In this document: positions 13,793 through 26,029 of the stretch, one piece after another
Position numbering within the stretch: the first letter of the stretch is position 1
How the letters are laid out: each line of letters starts with the position of its first letter
From: Pontederia crassipes
Taxonomy: Eukaryota; Streptophyta; Magnoliopsida; Commelinales; Pontederiaceae
Direction: 5' to 3'
Assembly: GCA_030549335.1 (NCBI GenBank)
Contig: CM060186.1
Coordinates: forward strand, 26,893,189 to 26,957,188
Length of the DNA: 64,000 nt
Made by a program: the position numbers and the translations under genes
The notes under the pieces: generated by a model
Seen by the model: the letters and a program-made list of their open reading frames with translations, nothing else
What the model was told of the DNA's origin: nothing
Databases searched by the model: none

Positions 13793-16375
13793 TGTTGTCA
13801 CGATTGGATCGGACAATGAACCAGAAAAGGCTCCGTTTCAAGTCAGACCGGACGAACCGATTGGACCGGCCAATCGGACCGGTCGAGCCGATTGGACCGG
13901 TCGAGCCGATTGGATCGGTCGGTCGGACCGGTTAATAATAAAATATTATTATTTAATATAATCTATCAAATTTAGATATGTACAAAAAAAATTAGACACA
14001 ATAAGTTAAAGGATTGTAATGAAATAACATCATAATACTTTAAATTCTAACAAGTAATACCAAAATAGTAGACATTAATAACTAACAACCAACAAGTAAG
14101 TTCACATATCTATAACTTCAAGTTCACAATCACATCCTATAACTTCAAAATCAAAATTTAAAGTTCACAATCACATGTTATAACTTCAAAATCAAAATTC
14201 AAAGTTCACAATCACATGTCATAACTTCAAGTTCACAATCACATGTCATAACTTCAAGTTCACAATCACATGCTATAATTTCAAGTTCAAAGATCAATTA
14301 AATTCTAAGTTTCTAACACAACATTGAAATTCACATATCCATGACTTCAAATTCAAAATACAATTTCAAATATCATTCTCCTCTGAAATAATCTTCATCT
14401 TCTCGTGGAAAAGAATCCAAGCTAAAGTCCATAGCTTCAATCCTTTCTTCTTGCACATCACCTTGTATAAAAAAGATAAATTCATAATATACAATAATGA
14501 ATTATAATCAACTATTAGAAATTTAGAATGACACATAAAAAATAATTATTTAAACTTTTATCTTCTTGTGTACCAAGTTTTGAAATATCCAAATCATTAT
14601 AAATCATTTTTTCCAATTCATCATAATCAATTAATGGATATCTTCATCTTCTAAAATTCAATAATCAATCTTCTCCAAGCTCTCATAATCAATGGGATCA
14701 AAAAGAGATTTATCCTTGTTAAGAGCCCTATAAAACAAAGAAACATATATAACCAATCAAATATGAACTATAACTCTATAAGTAATATTTTTTTCATAAC
14801 ACATACCTATTTTTCAAACCCAAGTTATAATGAACATACACAAGATCATTTAATCTCTTGTGCTCTAGCTTATTTCTCTTCTTTGAATGTATCCTTTCAA
14901 ACACACTCCAATTTCTTTCCCAATCAGAAGAAGATGCAGTTTGGCTTAGTAGTCGAATTGCCAATTGTGATATTATTAGAGCATTAAATCCAAAACTACG
15001 CCACTATTGATCTGTCATAAAAAATATAAAAAGATTAATAACACTTACATGCAACATCATAACAAATTTGACAATGTTCCCATGCAACATCAGATTTTAA
15101 TCTTACTGATTGAGTACTACCAATTACAAATTGAGTGCTCGTTGTTATAGTTTGAGAATCACCCGCACTACTTCCAACAAATGCCATAATTGAATCCTAC
15201 ATAATATAATTAAGACAATATAATTAGTAATTAGTAATCACAACAATATAATTAGTAACAAAAAATTAGTAATCACATTTTCAACAAAGGTCAAACCACA
15301 TTTTATAATATAATAAGTAATCACAACATTTACAAAATATCAAAAAACATCACATTTTACAATATAATCAATGATCACAAGCAATATAATAATCACATTT
15401 TACAATATTAATCCCAATAATATAATAATCACATTAATAATAATTCAATTAGCAACTCTTTGTCTAGGCCAATTCAATTAACATTGCTGTGAGTATGTGA
15501 CTCTATGTCGGACAAGGCCAGCAAAACTGCAGATTTTTTGCTGCTATGACTAGGTGTGAGCTTGAGAGGTCGCTCTGGCTTTGCGACTGACAGAGAAATC
15601 GCTGGAGCCTAGAGTGTCAGAGAAATCGCTGGAAAGTAGAGCTTGAGCGACGCTCGTTCTGCTGGTCGGAGGCGTCTTCCTCCAACGACAAGCTGCACAT
15701 CACCACCACTGCGACTAGGAGACGCGGAAGGGAGGGAGGCCTAAAGTGCGGAGATCGTCGATGGCCGTCAAAGTCGAATGGAAATAAAAGCAGAGGAAAA
15801 TAGGAAAGAAAAGTGCGGAGATCATCGAATGGAAAATTGGAAATAAAAGTAGAGGAAAACGAATTGAACTTCTTGGTTGGCCGCAGGAGATTGTCGACGG
15901 CCGTCAAAGTCACGCAGGAAATCATTCGCTATCGTCAAAGTTGCACAGGAGATCGTTCTCCTCCGTCAAAGTCGCATTGGAGATCGTTTGCCGCCGCAGG
16001 AGATCGTCGACGGTCGCCGCAGACCATTCACCGTCGTAGATCATTCGTCGCTTCGCCGCTACCGCAGATCATTTGTCGTAGTCGCAGATCATTCGCCACC
16101 GCAAATCATCCGTCGCCACAAGAGATCATTCGCCACTTTGCAGCTGCAGATCATTCGCCGCCGCTGGTCGTTCGCCGCCAGATCTTTTTTGTGTATACTG
16201 TAGAGTGTAGATTGCAGCGGGTGAGTCGTGATTATTTTGACCCTTTTGGTTTTGGGTTTTGGCTTTATTTTTTCTGAACCGACCGGTCCAATGGAAACGA
16301 GGTCTGATTCAGTTTTTTTCCAATTTTATCCAATTTTTTACTGATTTTGACCGGTCCAATCCGGTCCAATATCCT
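13793..16375 (-). mobile_element. internally deleted hAT-superfamily DNA transposon
   Basis: The left edge reads CCAATGTTGTCACGATTGG, resembling the CAATGTTGTCA-type terminus of plant hAT elements. It is followed by subterminal repeats of ATTGGACCGG and CCGGTCGAGCC. Similar ATTGGACCGG words recur at the right edge (16275-16370). Between them lie - strand pieces of a hAT transposase. The right terminal inverted repeat and the 8-bp target duplication were not found, so the right limit is approximate. Confidence 0.6.
14400..15187 (-). pseudogene. hAT transposase remnant: N-terminal piece plus C-terminal dimerisation domain
   Basis: On the - strand an ATG at 15187 opens a short piece (MAFVGSSAGDS..., then SDVAWEHC, reminiscent of the start of BED-finger hAT proteins), ending at a GTAAGT donor near 15048. 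After a short gap the C-terminal hAT dimerisation region follows (about 14820-15000), with the typical run LAIRLLSQTASSS, ERNWSVFERIHSKKRN, LEHKRLNDLVYVHYN. A last exon (about 14560-14730: DPIDYESLEKIDY) has stops and a frameshift. The DUF659 and RNase H-like core between the two ends is missing, so it cannot encode an active transposase. Family recognition is by eye, strongest for the dimerisation block. Confidence 0.72.
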
Positions 16376-16465
16376 TAATCATTAATATCATCACTAACAT
16401 TCAGTGAATCGTCACTAACATCTAATGATTAATAAAATCTAGAATAACACATCCTAGCAATAGCA

Positions 16466-16790
16466 TGTTGGGTGGTCCCCTCCATGTGGAAATTTCATCC
16501 GTGCTTATTAGTGGATTTGTGTTGTGTGTGTGACCTTGTGTAGCTGAACACACAAGAGACAAAAAAAAAAGGGAAAGCAAAAAACACAGATGCATTCTAG
16601 AAAAATTGGGAGTTGTTGTTGCCTTTTGCTAGTTCTTGGTGGAGAAAAAGAGAGGATAAGGAAGGTTTAGTGTTTCTTCAAGTTCTCACATTTCAGTCTC
16701 CAAAGGAATCCAAAGGAACTCATTTGGCACTACATTATAGTGATTTATCTTTCACATTTCAGTTTCATCTTGTTGCCATTGGTGTAGATG
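16466..16790 (+). repeat. left LTR-like copy of the rearranged copia element
   Basis: It starts TGTTGGGTGGTCCCC and resembles the copy at 26591, sharing the segments around 'ttgtgtagYtgaacacacaa' and 'tagtgtttcttcaa'. It runs straight into an integrase fragment. The right copy also appears to pass into a decayed form of the same integrase sequence (gtagat...), so both copies seem to share one LTR-to-integrase deletion junction. Confidence 0.55.
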
Positions 16791-17165
16791 ACCATTTGCA
16801 TGTAATTGGCTGCAAGGCTTTTGTCCATATTCCAAAGGATGAAAGATTCAAATTGGAATCAAGAAGCAAATAATGTATTTTCATTATATATGACTTTGAT
16901 GAGTTTGGCTACATGTTGTATGATCCAACTGAGAAGAAACTTGTAATGAGTCCTCTCAAAAAAAAAAAAAAAAGAAACTTGTAATGAGTACGGATGTGAT
17001 CTATATTAAGGATTACACCATTGAGGATATCCAGTCAATCTCAGGACAATTACAAGCTAGTTGATGTGGATCCTGTGCTTTTACAGCATGGTCCAAATAT
17101 GATTTCTGATAACACAGGTTGGCTCAAATCAGGAAGAAGAGGAAGTTACAACTGACGCTGATGAT
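16786..17165 (+). pseudogene. copia integrase C-terminal fragment
   Basis: Translated on the + strand this reads VDDHLHVIGCKAFVHIPKDE, then, after a stop, YDFDEFGYMLYDPTEKKLVM and DVIYIKDYTIEDIQ. This corresponds to the Ty1/copia integrase tail (consensus style HLRVFGCRAFVHIPKDERSK ... FGYRLYDPV.KKL..SRDVVF). Stops, and a 22-bp insertion with a 16-bp duplication, interrupt it. It is non-functional. Confidence 0.75.
16936..16989 (+). mobile_element. 22-bp poly(A)-tailed micro-insertion with 16-bp target duplication
   Basis: GAAACTTGTAATGAGT occurs at 16936-16951 and again at 16974-16989. Between them is CCTCTC followed by 16 A. A direct duplication plus an A-tail is the signature of LINE-machinery target-primed insertion. 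The CTCTC-A(n) end matches the 3' end of the LINE at 54287-58374. Confidence 0.75.
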
Positions 17166-17201
17166 GATGCTTTCTAGTTTGAGAAATGGAAATCCCTATT
17201 T

Positions 17202-17431
17202 GTGCTACCCCTTTTAAAATGTAGCACCATTGATCTTTTTCATAAAGGATGGTGCCTACCGACTAGTATTATTTATTCATGGTATATTCATTTTCCCCTA
17301 ATAATAAAGGACATGAACGAAAAACTTGTTATAACTTAAATTGGTAGAGCGGAAGGCCACCTGATGGAGGTTTGTCATTGAATACTTGAACTCAACCGTT
17401 CGATCGAGAGGATGAGTGGCGCCTTGGGAGA
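17202..17431 (-). repeat. inverted single unit of the 430-bp tandem repeat
   Basis: The reverse complement matches units of the 22087-26577 array, including 'tttaagttataacaagtttt', 'cgttcatgtcctttattatt' and the hairpin end (gtgctacccc...). Its opposite orientation, joined to - strand pol sequence, supports an inversion of one block of the copia element. Confidence 0.8.
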
Positions 17432-18672
17432 CAAACAACATTAAGTAATTTGAAATGGATCTCCTACTGTCCACATCACCTACCATATTAGAATATGTAT
17501 AGCCAACTAGATTTTTCAACACGAAAACAAATGCAATGATTACTTGTACCACAGAGATATCTCAAAATCCACTTCACAACATTCTAATGCTCATTTCTTG
17601 AATTATAAGCAAACTTTTTAACAACTCCAACAAAATGAGCAATATTTGAACTAGTGCATACCATAGCATACATGAGGCTCCCAACAACTAATGCATATGG
17701 AATCACCTCCATGTTCTTCTTGCCCTTTGTTGATTTTGGACCTTGATTCTTGCTCAACTTGTAGTGTGGTCCAAGTGGTGTACTCACATACTTCACATTC
17801 TCCATCTCTCAAGCACCTTCTTTATGTAATTTTCTTGAGACAAGTACAACTTCCTTGCTTTTATGTCTCGTGAGATTCGCATGCCCAAAATTTCTTTAGA
17901 CCCAAATCCTTCGTAGCAAAGAATTTGTTCAACTTTTCCTTCAAACTTGAAATTCTCAAAGTGTTCCTGCCAACAATCAATGTCACCAACATAGATAAGT
18001 AAAATGTTAAATCATCACCTGAGAATGAATCTTCTTATAAAAGCACAATGGACATAAGTAATCATGATGTCACCTTGATCCAACAAAAATAACTCCAACT
18101 TCATGTATCAATGCCTAGGAGCTTGTTTAAGTTCTTCACCATGCATAATGTTCTATTTCCTTGCCACCAAACCTTATGGCTGCATCAAATAGATCTCCCT
18201 CAAGATCACCATCCAAGAAGGTTGTCTTCACATCTATCTGCTTAACCTCTAAGTTCAGGCTAGTAGCTAAATCAAGAACTATTCCAATTGAAGACATCTT
18301 TACCAGATGAGAGAAAATTTCATCATAATCAATCCCCTTATTTTAGCTATAACCCTTCACAACAAACCTAACTTTCTGTCTTCGATTAAAAGAGTTCTCG
18401 CTTCACTCTAAAATTTCATCTATTCTTCAAGGTCCTCTTTTTTTTAGATACCTCCACAAGTTCAAAGGTTTGATTATCATAAAGAGACTACATTTCATCC
18501 TCCATAGCCTCAGTCCACTTTTCTTTTTTGAGTATGCTCTAGGGCCTCTGCAAAACATTTAGGCTCACCACTATTAGTCAACAAAATATAATCATGTATG
18601 GGATACCTGGTGGAGGGATGCCTCTCCCTAGTGGACTTGCACTAAGGCACATCTGATGATGTACTATCCTCC
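17432..18672 (-). pseudogene. copia reverse transcriptase/RNase H remnant
   Basis: Read on the - strand: an RT N-terminal motif STRERHPSTRYP near 18600, a DLDVKTTFLDGDL-type RT motif near 18235, then VKYVSTPLGPHYKL and YALVVGSLMYAMVCTSSNIA (17600-17800). HWNVVKWILRYLCGTSNHC and the RNase H start GYTYSNMVGDVDSRRSISNY (17440-17580) follow. The order and motifs are those of Ty1/copia pol. Many stops and frameshifts make it inactive. It ends abruptly in RNase H where the inverted tandem-repeat unit begins. Confidence 0.8.
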
Positions 18673-18701
18673 CACTGATCATCTCTTTCTCTCGCGCCAT
18701 C

Positions 18702-21700
18702 TGTCATGATCCCGATTTAAATCATGATTTAAACCAGAGTTCACGATTCATTACAAACGATCAAATAAAATTATGAAGAAATGCGAAAACGTGATGTGAT
18801 AATTTTTTATAATATAAGAATAGAAGTATATCATTAAACAAATTACACAATATATGATGATCATTTCAGAACAAATAAACTTTCTTAAGTTTTACATTTC
18901 ACAAAATAACTATGTCTTCTTACAACATAACACATATATAATACACATATCAAAGTCTCTCAACTCCTAACATAAGAACACAAAAGCAACAACTGCCATC
19001 AATACTTTTGCATCAAAGAAGCCAAACTCTGCTAACATTATGACCTCGCACGATCCAAGAAGCTATAATGATCTGAAAATGTTAGAAACAACAGAGTGAG
19101 CTAAAATAGCTTAGTAAGTTGATAACTCAGAACCTTCGTGTTACCAACTAATTAATTCGAAAAGATATAAAAAAACATGCAATAATCATAATATCAAAAT
19201 AGGTATTTCATATATTTGATAATTACATATACAACATTCTAATAAAAAAACATCATACTCAATTTGCAATCAATATCGTTTAAATCATAACAAATATTTG
19301 TATGCAAATGCAACACTCTCATATGAATGCACGAATTACCAATTGGCAGTGGGCGATAGGTGGATTCTAGAGGTGGCTCCCATCGGGATTAGCGATGTAG
19401 TACTTAGCTTCATTCTACCTCATCCCTTTTGGGGAACATATCATATAGCGATAGGTGGATTCTAGAGTTGGCTCCCATCGTGATTAGCGATGTAGCACTT
19501 AGCTCTATTCTATCTCATCCATTTCGGGGAACATATATCGATAGATGGATTCTAGAGGTGGCTCCCATCGCGACTCCTCACGATGTAGTACTTAGCTCCG
19601 TATGACACTTAGCTCCAATCTATCGTATCCCATTTATGAGGAACAAAATGATGCATTGGATTCTAGAGGTGCCTCCCATCGTGATCAGCGATATAGCACT
19701 TAACTCCATCCATCATACATGCAATGCAGACAGATGCAAATACATGATTCATCATATAACAATTGTGTCTCATATCAAATATCATTTCAAACGGAATAAG
19801 ATTGCACTTCTCATAATCTATTCATATTATATCACATACGCTTTTCAAATGTGCAATGTATCATTCATATATGCTTTTCGTAATTGCACTTCTCGAAATC
19901 AATTCATAAGCTATTCAAAACATATTCAATACATATGACAGTCGATGTCACACCGAATTCAAAAGAGGTGAATACATAGAGAAAGAGAAACCAACTTCCC
20001 TTACATAAGTCATCAAACAAGTTGTTCCCCATTTCTTTTTCTTATCATTCATCTAACCCTATAGCAATAATAGGTTCATATTAGTCTTAGGACATAGATG
20101 TCAATATAACATATACAACCATACCGACATAAAGATTATATGACATTTATAGCTCAAGTAATTCAATTCGTCACAGTTGATTATCTTATAATGGCTGATT
20201 GTACACCTAGTTCAGAAAATTCATATCTCTTAATACAAATAATAAAATCACATGATTCCAATTCACTTAGCACCATATTATAGAAACTTTAATCTATGAA
20301 TATTTCATATTTTATTTTATTAGTTTTGGTTCCCATAAAAATCCACATTCACTTAAGTTTTATGTTGTTTATGTATTTTTGATAAAGTGAGGTTCGGTTG
20401 AGAATTTATTACTTTCACTAGACACAACCTTTTTAGGAGATTTCAATTGCATATAAAGATTGCCATTAGTATCCTATTGGCTGTAAATTATCAAATCATT
20501 ATATAACATGTTTGATTTAATACCTAATTTACAAAATTGGATAGCAATTTCAGAAGACAGAGTGACAATACTCTAAAGATAAACACAAAACTTTCTCTTC
20601 AGATATCTCATAAATCTTATTCCAAAAATCAACAAAATTAGATCCTATAATGTACAATAATATTAATTTTTAATTTTTATTCAACATAATTTATCTACAA
20701 AAATCTCATGAACACAGATATGGTGTTTGTTCATACTTCTAGAAACTTAGAGGTCTCATTTATTGTACACATAACTTTCTTTGTGCATATGGTTTTGAGG
20801 TGGTTCAAATTGGATTAGAACCTTCATTAATCATTCATATAAGTTTATGGCACATAAAATTTCTAATTTATCTATATGTATGGAATTTATAACATAATTA
20901 TTAATTAGACCTAATTACTCTACTTGGACAGCAAGGCATATGTTATATATTTATTACATAACTTTCTAAATACATAGGATTCCAAAATAACTCTTTCTTT
21001 CCTGATCAGTAGACATCTAAAGGATCATTTTGTGAAGATTTCATAATTTTATCATCATTACCAATCATTTGAAGCACAAGATAAGTATTCAACTATAAAA
21101 CTTGGAATAAGAAAAGTGTTTCCCTAATTGGTTTCCATATCTCTAATAAGCTAGTCTAATTTTCCTTTAATCAATTCAATCAATATGGCAATCATTATAA
21201 TTTTGAGAAGTTCACTATAGAATCTGTAATTCAATCCCACCGCATACATCCCATATTAGTGCTCATTTTCTCCTTCTTTTTCTTCCATATGTTCGGCAGC
21301 ATCCACGGAGACAACTCCTTTCCTTTTTGTTGTATCAATGTCCATTCCTCCTTATTTCCTCTTACTCTTATGGCCGACCACAAAACAAAAAGAAAGAGCT
21401 AATTTTTCCTTCATTTTTTTCTTGCCTTTTCTTTTTCCTCCCTTTGGTTCGGCGAAGGAACCAACTTGTATTTCTTTCCTTTCCTTCTCTTCAACTCGGC
21501 AGCAAAAAGGAAATTATGCAACCTTCCTTTCCTTCTCCCCTCTCTCTTTGTGTCGACCAACGATAACCACAAGGTCGGTTCTCCCTCTCTTTTTTTTTAT
21601 GGCTGAACATGTACGAAACAAGGAAGTAATCACCTCCTATTTCTCTTTATTTATTGCATGATTCCTGGTGATGTCACCAGTTTAATTTAATTTATGGTGA

Positions 21701-22086
21701 GGTGAGCTGTCATGCTTATGTGTGTTTTTCATTTCCTTTTCAAGGTAAGTACAAATACACGTGATGTCATTCCAAGCATAACTAATTGTGTTATGTGATT
21801 AATTGTGTTGATTAATGATATCTATGATGTGAGGATAACAAAGTAGGTACCATTTTGGATACCGACCACTTAACTAACTAATACAATTAAAAGATGGTTA
21901 ACTTAACTATTATAATGAGGTTGCCGATCACAATTTTAATTCATTCCATATTATTAAATTTAAATTGGTGGTGTAATATTTCACTTAATTACTTTTTGGA
22001 GTACATTAGTAATTTACTTATCCTATGATAATTAAAATAAATCACAATTAAATTAATTAAAGAAACATTTATCCTAGGACATTACA
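18702..22086. mobile_element. 3.4-kb solo-LTR-like insertion with CCATC target duplication
   Basis: The segment begins TGTCATGATCCCGATTT and ends GGACATTACA (TG...CA ends). It is flanked on both sides by CCATC (18697-18701 and 22087-22091). It sits inside the first unit of the tandem array, whose sequence (ctctttctctcg...ccatccgtcc) resumes on the far side. No gag or pol coding sequence is visible inside. Its ends resemble LTR ends of gypsy chromoviruses (TGTAATGTCC on the - strand), so a solo LTR made by LTR-LTR recombination is the likely explanation. A related truncated copy lies at 33142-36290. Confidence 0.75.
19353..19710. repeat. four tandem copies of a 90-110-bp repeat inside the LTR-like insertion
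   Basis: Units start near 19353, 19448, 19538 and 19645 with 'gataggtggattctagaggt'. They continue with 'ggctcccatcg..gattagcgatgtag.acttagct'. Diverged versions occur in the related copy around 33780-34000 and 34740-34790. Confidence 0.8.
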
Positions 22087-25000
22087 CCATCCGTCCGAAC
22101 ACTATCACCTTCGGAGCACTGTTGTCGGCTGTCACCTGATCTTCCCTAGCTTCCAAGGCACTGCTCGTCCTCTCCGTCGAACAGTTGAGTTCAAATTTTC
22201 AACAACAAATCTCCATCTAGTAGCCTTCCGTTCTACCAATTTAAGTTAAAACAAGTTTTTTGTCCGTCTTTTATTATTAGGAAAAAATGAGTATAACATG
22301 AATAAATAATAATAGTCGATAGGCATCATCCATTATGAATTGAATGATGATTAATAATGGTATGATGGTGCTACCCCTTTTAAGGGTAGCACAAACATTA
22401 AATACTATTACAATATAAAATATGAGAATAAACATATCTTTATATCATAAATCTTTATATATATACATAATGTATAAAATCTAGGGCCCCAAAAAATCTC
22501 TTTATCTCGACGCATCCGTCCAAACATTGTCACCCCCTGAGCACTGTCATCGGCCATCACCTGATCTTCCCCTAGCTTCCAAGGCGTCGCACATCCTCTT
22601 CATTGAACGGTTGAGTTCAAGTTTTCAACGACAAACTTCCATCTTCAGCTCTACCAATTTAAGTTATAACAAGTTTTTCGTTCATGTCATTTATTATTAG
22701 GGGAAAATAAGTATACCCTGAATAAATAATAATAGTTGATAGACATCATCCATTATGAATAGGATGGTGATTAAAATAGTGGTATGATGGTGCTACCTTT
22801 TAAAAGAGTTAGCACAAATATTAAATCCTATTACAATAATATATATATCATAAATTTATATATATATATACGTAATGAATAAACAACAACATCATCATCA
22901 TCTCTTTCTCTCGACCCACTCGTCCCAGTGTTGTCAGACACAGAACGCTATCATCGGTCGTCACCTAAACTTCCCCTAGCTTCTAAGGCACCGCTCGTCC
23001 TCTCCGTCGAACGGTTGTGTTCAAGTTTTCAGCAACAAATCTCCATCTCGTAGCCTTCCACTCTACAAATTTAAGTTATAACAAGTTTTTCGTTCATGCC
23101 CTTTATTAATAGGGAAAATGAGTATACCGTGAATAAATAATAATAGTCGATAGGAACCATCCATTATGAATTGAATGCTGATCAATAGTGGTATGATGAT
23201 GCTACCATTTAAAAGGGGTAGCACAAACAATAAATCCTATTACAATATACAATATGTGAATAAACAAGTCTTTATATCATAAATCTTTATATATATACAT
23301 AATGTATAAGATCTAGGGCCCTGAAAAAACTACTACTACTACCACCACCACCATCATCATCTCTTTCTCTCGACCCATCCATACGAACGTTGTCACCCTC
23401 AGAGCACTGTCGTCGGCCGTCACTTGATCTTCCCCTAGCTTTGCTCGTCCTCTCCGTCCAACGGTTAAGTTCAAGTTTTCAGCGACAAACCTCCATCAGG
23501 TAGCCTTCCACTATACCAATTTAAATTATAATAAGTTTTTCATTCATGTCCTTTATTATTAAGGGAAAATGAGTGTACCGTAAATAAATAATAATAATAA
23601 TCAATAAGCACAATCCATTATTAATTTGGTCGTGATTAATAGTGGTACGACGGTGCTAGCCTTTAAAATTGGTAGCACAAACATTAAATCCTATTACAAT
23701 ATATAATATGTGAATAAACATCTCTTTATATCATAAATCATTATATATATGCATAATGTATAAAATCTAGGGCCCGAAAAAACCATCATCATCATCTCTT
23801 TCTCTCGACCCATCCGTCCGAACACTGTCACCCCTGGAGTGCTGTCGTCGGTCATCACCTGATGTTCCCCCGGCTTCCAAGGCGCCGCTCAAACTGTCAA
23901 TCGAACGATTGAGTTCAAGTTTTCAGCTACAATCCTCCATCTGGTAACCTTCCACTCTACCAATTTAAGTGATAATAAGTTTTTCGTTCATGTCCTTCAT
24001 TATTAGGGGAAAATGATTGTATCATGAATAAATAATAATAATAATAGCATATAGGAACCATTCATTATAAATTGGATGGTGATAAATAGTGGTATGATGG
24101 TGCTACCTTTTAAAGGAGTAGCACAAACATTAAATCCTATTACAATATATAATATGTGATTAAACATCTCTTTATATCATAAATATTTATATACACATAA
24201 TGTATAAAATACAGGGCCGTGAAAAAATCACTACCACCACCACCACCATCATCATGATCTCTTTCTCTCGATCCATCCGTCTGAATGTTGTCACCCGCGG
24301 AGCACTGTTGCCGGCTGTCACGTGATCTTCCCCTAGCTTTCAAGGCGCCGCTCGTCCTCTCTATAGAAGGGTTGAGTTCAAGTTTTTAGCGACAAACCTC
24401 TATTAGGCAGCCTTCCGCTCCAGCAAAGTTATTACAAGTTTTCGTTCATGTCCCTTATTATTAGGGGAAAATGAGTATACCATGAATAAATAATAATAAT
24501 CAGTAGGCACCATCCATTATGAATTGGATGGTGATAAATAGTGGTGCTACCCTTTAAAAGGGGTAGCACAAACATTAAATCCAATTACAATATATAATAT
24601 GTGATTAAACATCTCTTTATATTATAAATCTTTATATATATACATAATGTATAAAATTTAGGGCCCCGAAAATGCCATCATCATCATCATCATCATTATC
24701 GTCGTCGTCATCATCATCTCTTTCTCTCGACCCATCCTTTTAAACTCTATCACCCCCGGAGCACTGTCGTCGGCCGTCACCTGATCTTCCCTTAGCTTCC
24801 AAGGCGTCGCTCGTCCTCTCCGTCGAACAGTTGAGTTCAAGTTTTCAGCTACAAACCTCCATCAGGTAGCCTTCCGCTCCACCAATTTAAGTTATTACAA
24901 CTTTTCGTTCATGTCCCTTATTATTAGGGGAAAATGAGTATACCGTGAATAAATAATAATAGTCGATAGGCACCACCTATTATGACTTGGATGGTGATTA

Positions 25001-25984
25001 ATAGTAGTATGATGGTGCTATCCTTTAAAAGGGGTAACACAAACATTAAATCTTATTACAATATATAATATGTTAATAAACATCTCTTTATATCAGAAAT
25101 CTTTATATATATACGTAATGTATAAAATCTAGGACCCCGAAAATACCATCATTATCATCATCATCTCTTTCTCTCGACCCATCCGTTCAAACGCTGTCAC
25201 CCCCGAAGCGCTATCGTCAGCCGTCACCTGATCTTCCCCTAGCTTCCAAGGCGCCGCTCATACTGTCCTTCGAATGTTTGAGTTCAAGTTTTAAGCAACA
25301 AACCTTCATTAGCCTTCTGCTCTACCAAGTTAAGTTATAATAAGTTTTTTGTTCATGTACATTATTATTAGGGGAAAATGAATATACCGTGAATAAATAA
25401 TAATAGTCGATAGGCACTATCCATTATAAATTCAATGGTAATTAATAGTGGTATGATGGTGCTACCCTTTGGAAGGGGTAGCTCAAACATTAAATCCTAT
25501 TATAATATATAATATGTGTATAAACATATTTTTATATTATAAAACTTTATATACATACATAATGTATCAAAATCTAGGGCCCCGAAAAATCCATCATCAT
25601 CATCATCTCTCTCGACCCATCTGTCCGAACGCTGTCATCGCCTGAGCTCTGTTGTCAACCGTTGCCTGATCTTCCCCTAGATTTCAAGGTGTAGTGTCAT
25701 TCGTCCTCTCCGTCGAACGATTGAGTTCAAGTTTTCTACGACAAACTTACATCAGGTAGCCTTCCGCTCTACCAATTTAACTTATAACAAGTTGTTCATT
25801 CAAGTCCTTTATTATTAGGGAAAATGAATATACTGTGAATAAATAATAATAGTCAATAGGCACTATCCATTATGAATTGGATGGTGATTAATAGTGGTAT
25901 GATGGTGCTTTAAAGGGGTAGCACGAACATTAAATCCTACTACAATATATGATATATGAATAAACATCTCTTTATACCATAAAT

Positions 25985-26029
<45 letters not shown>

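Noticed and set aside
15813..16277. ORF of 154 codons and a 108-codon partner
   Set aside because: Their sequences are repetitive Arg/Ser/His-rich translations of the repeated word 'agatcattcgccgc' near the end of the hAT element; no protein family recognised.
21327..21661. Two overlapping ORFs (79 and 107 codons)
   Set aside because: They lie within the non-coding LTR-like element in a pyrimidine-rich stretch; low complexity.
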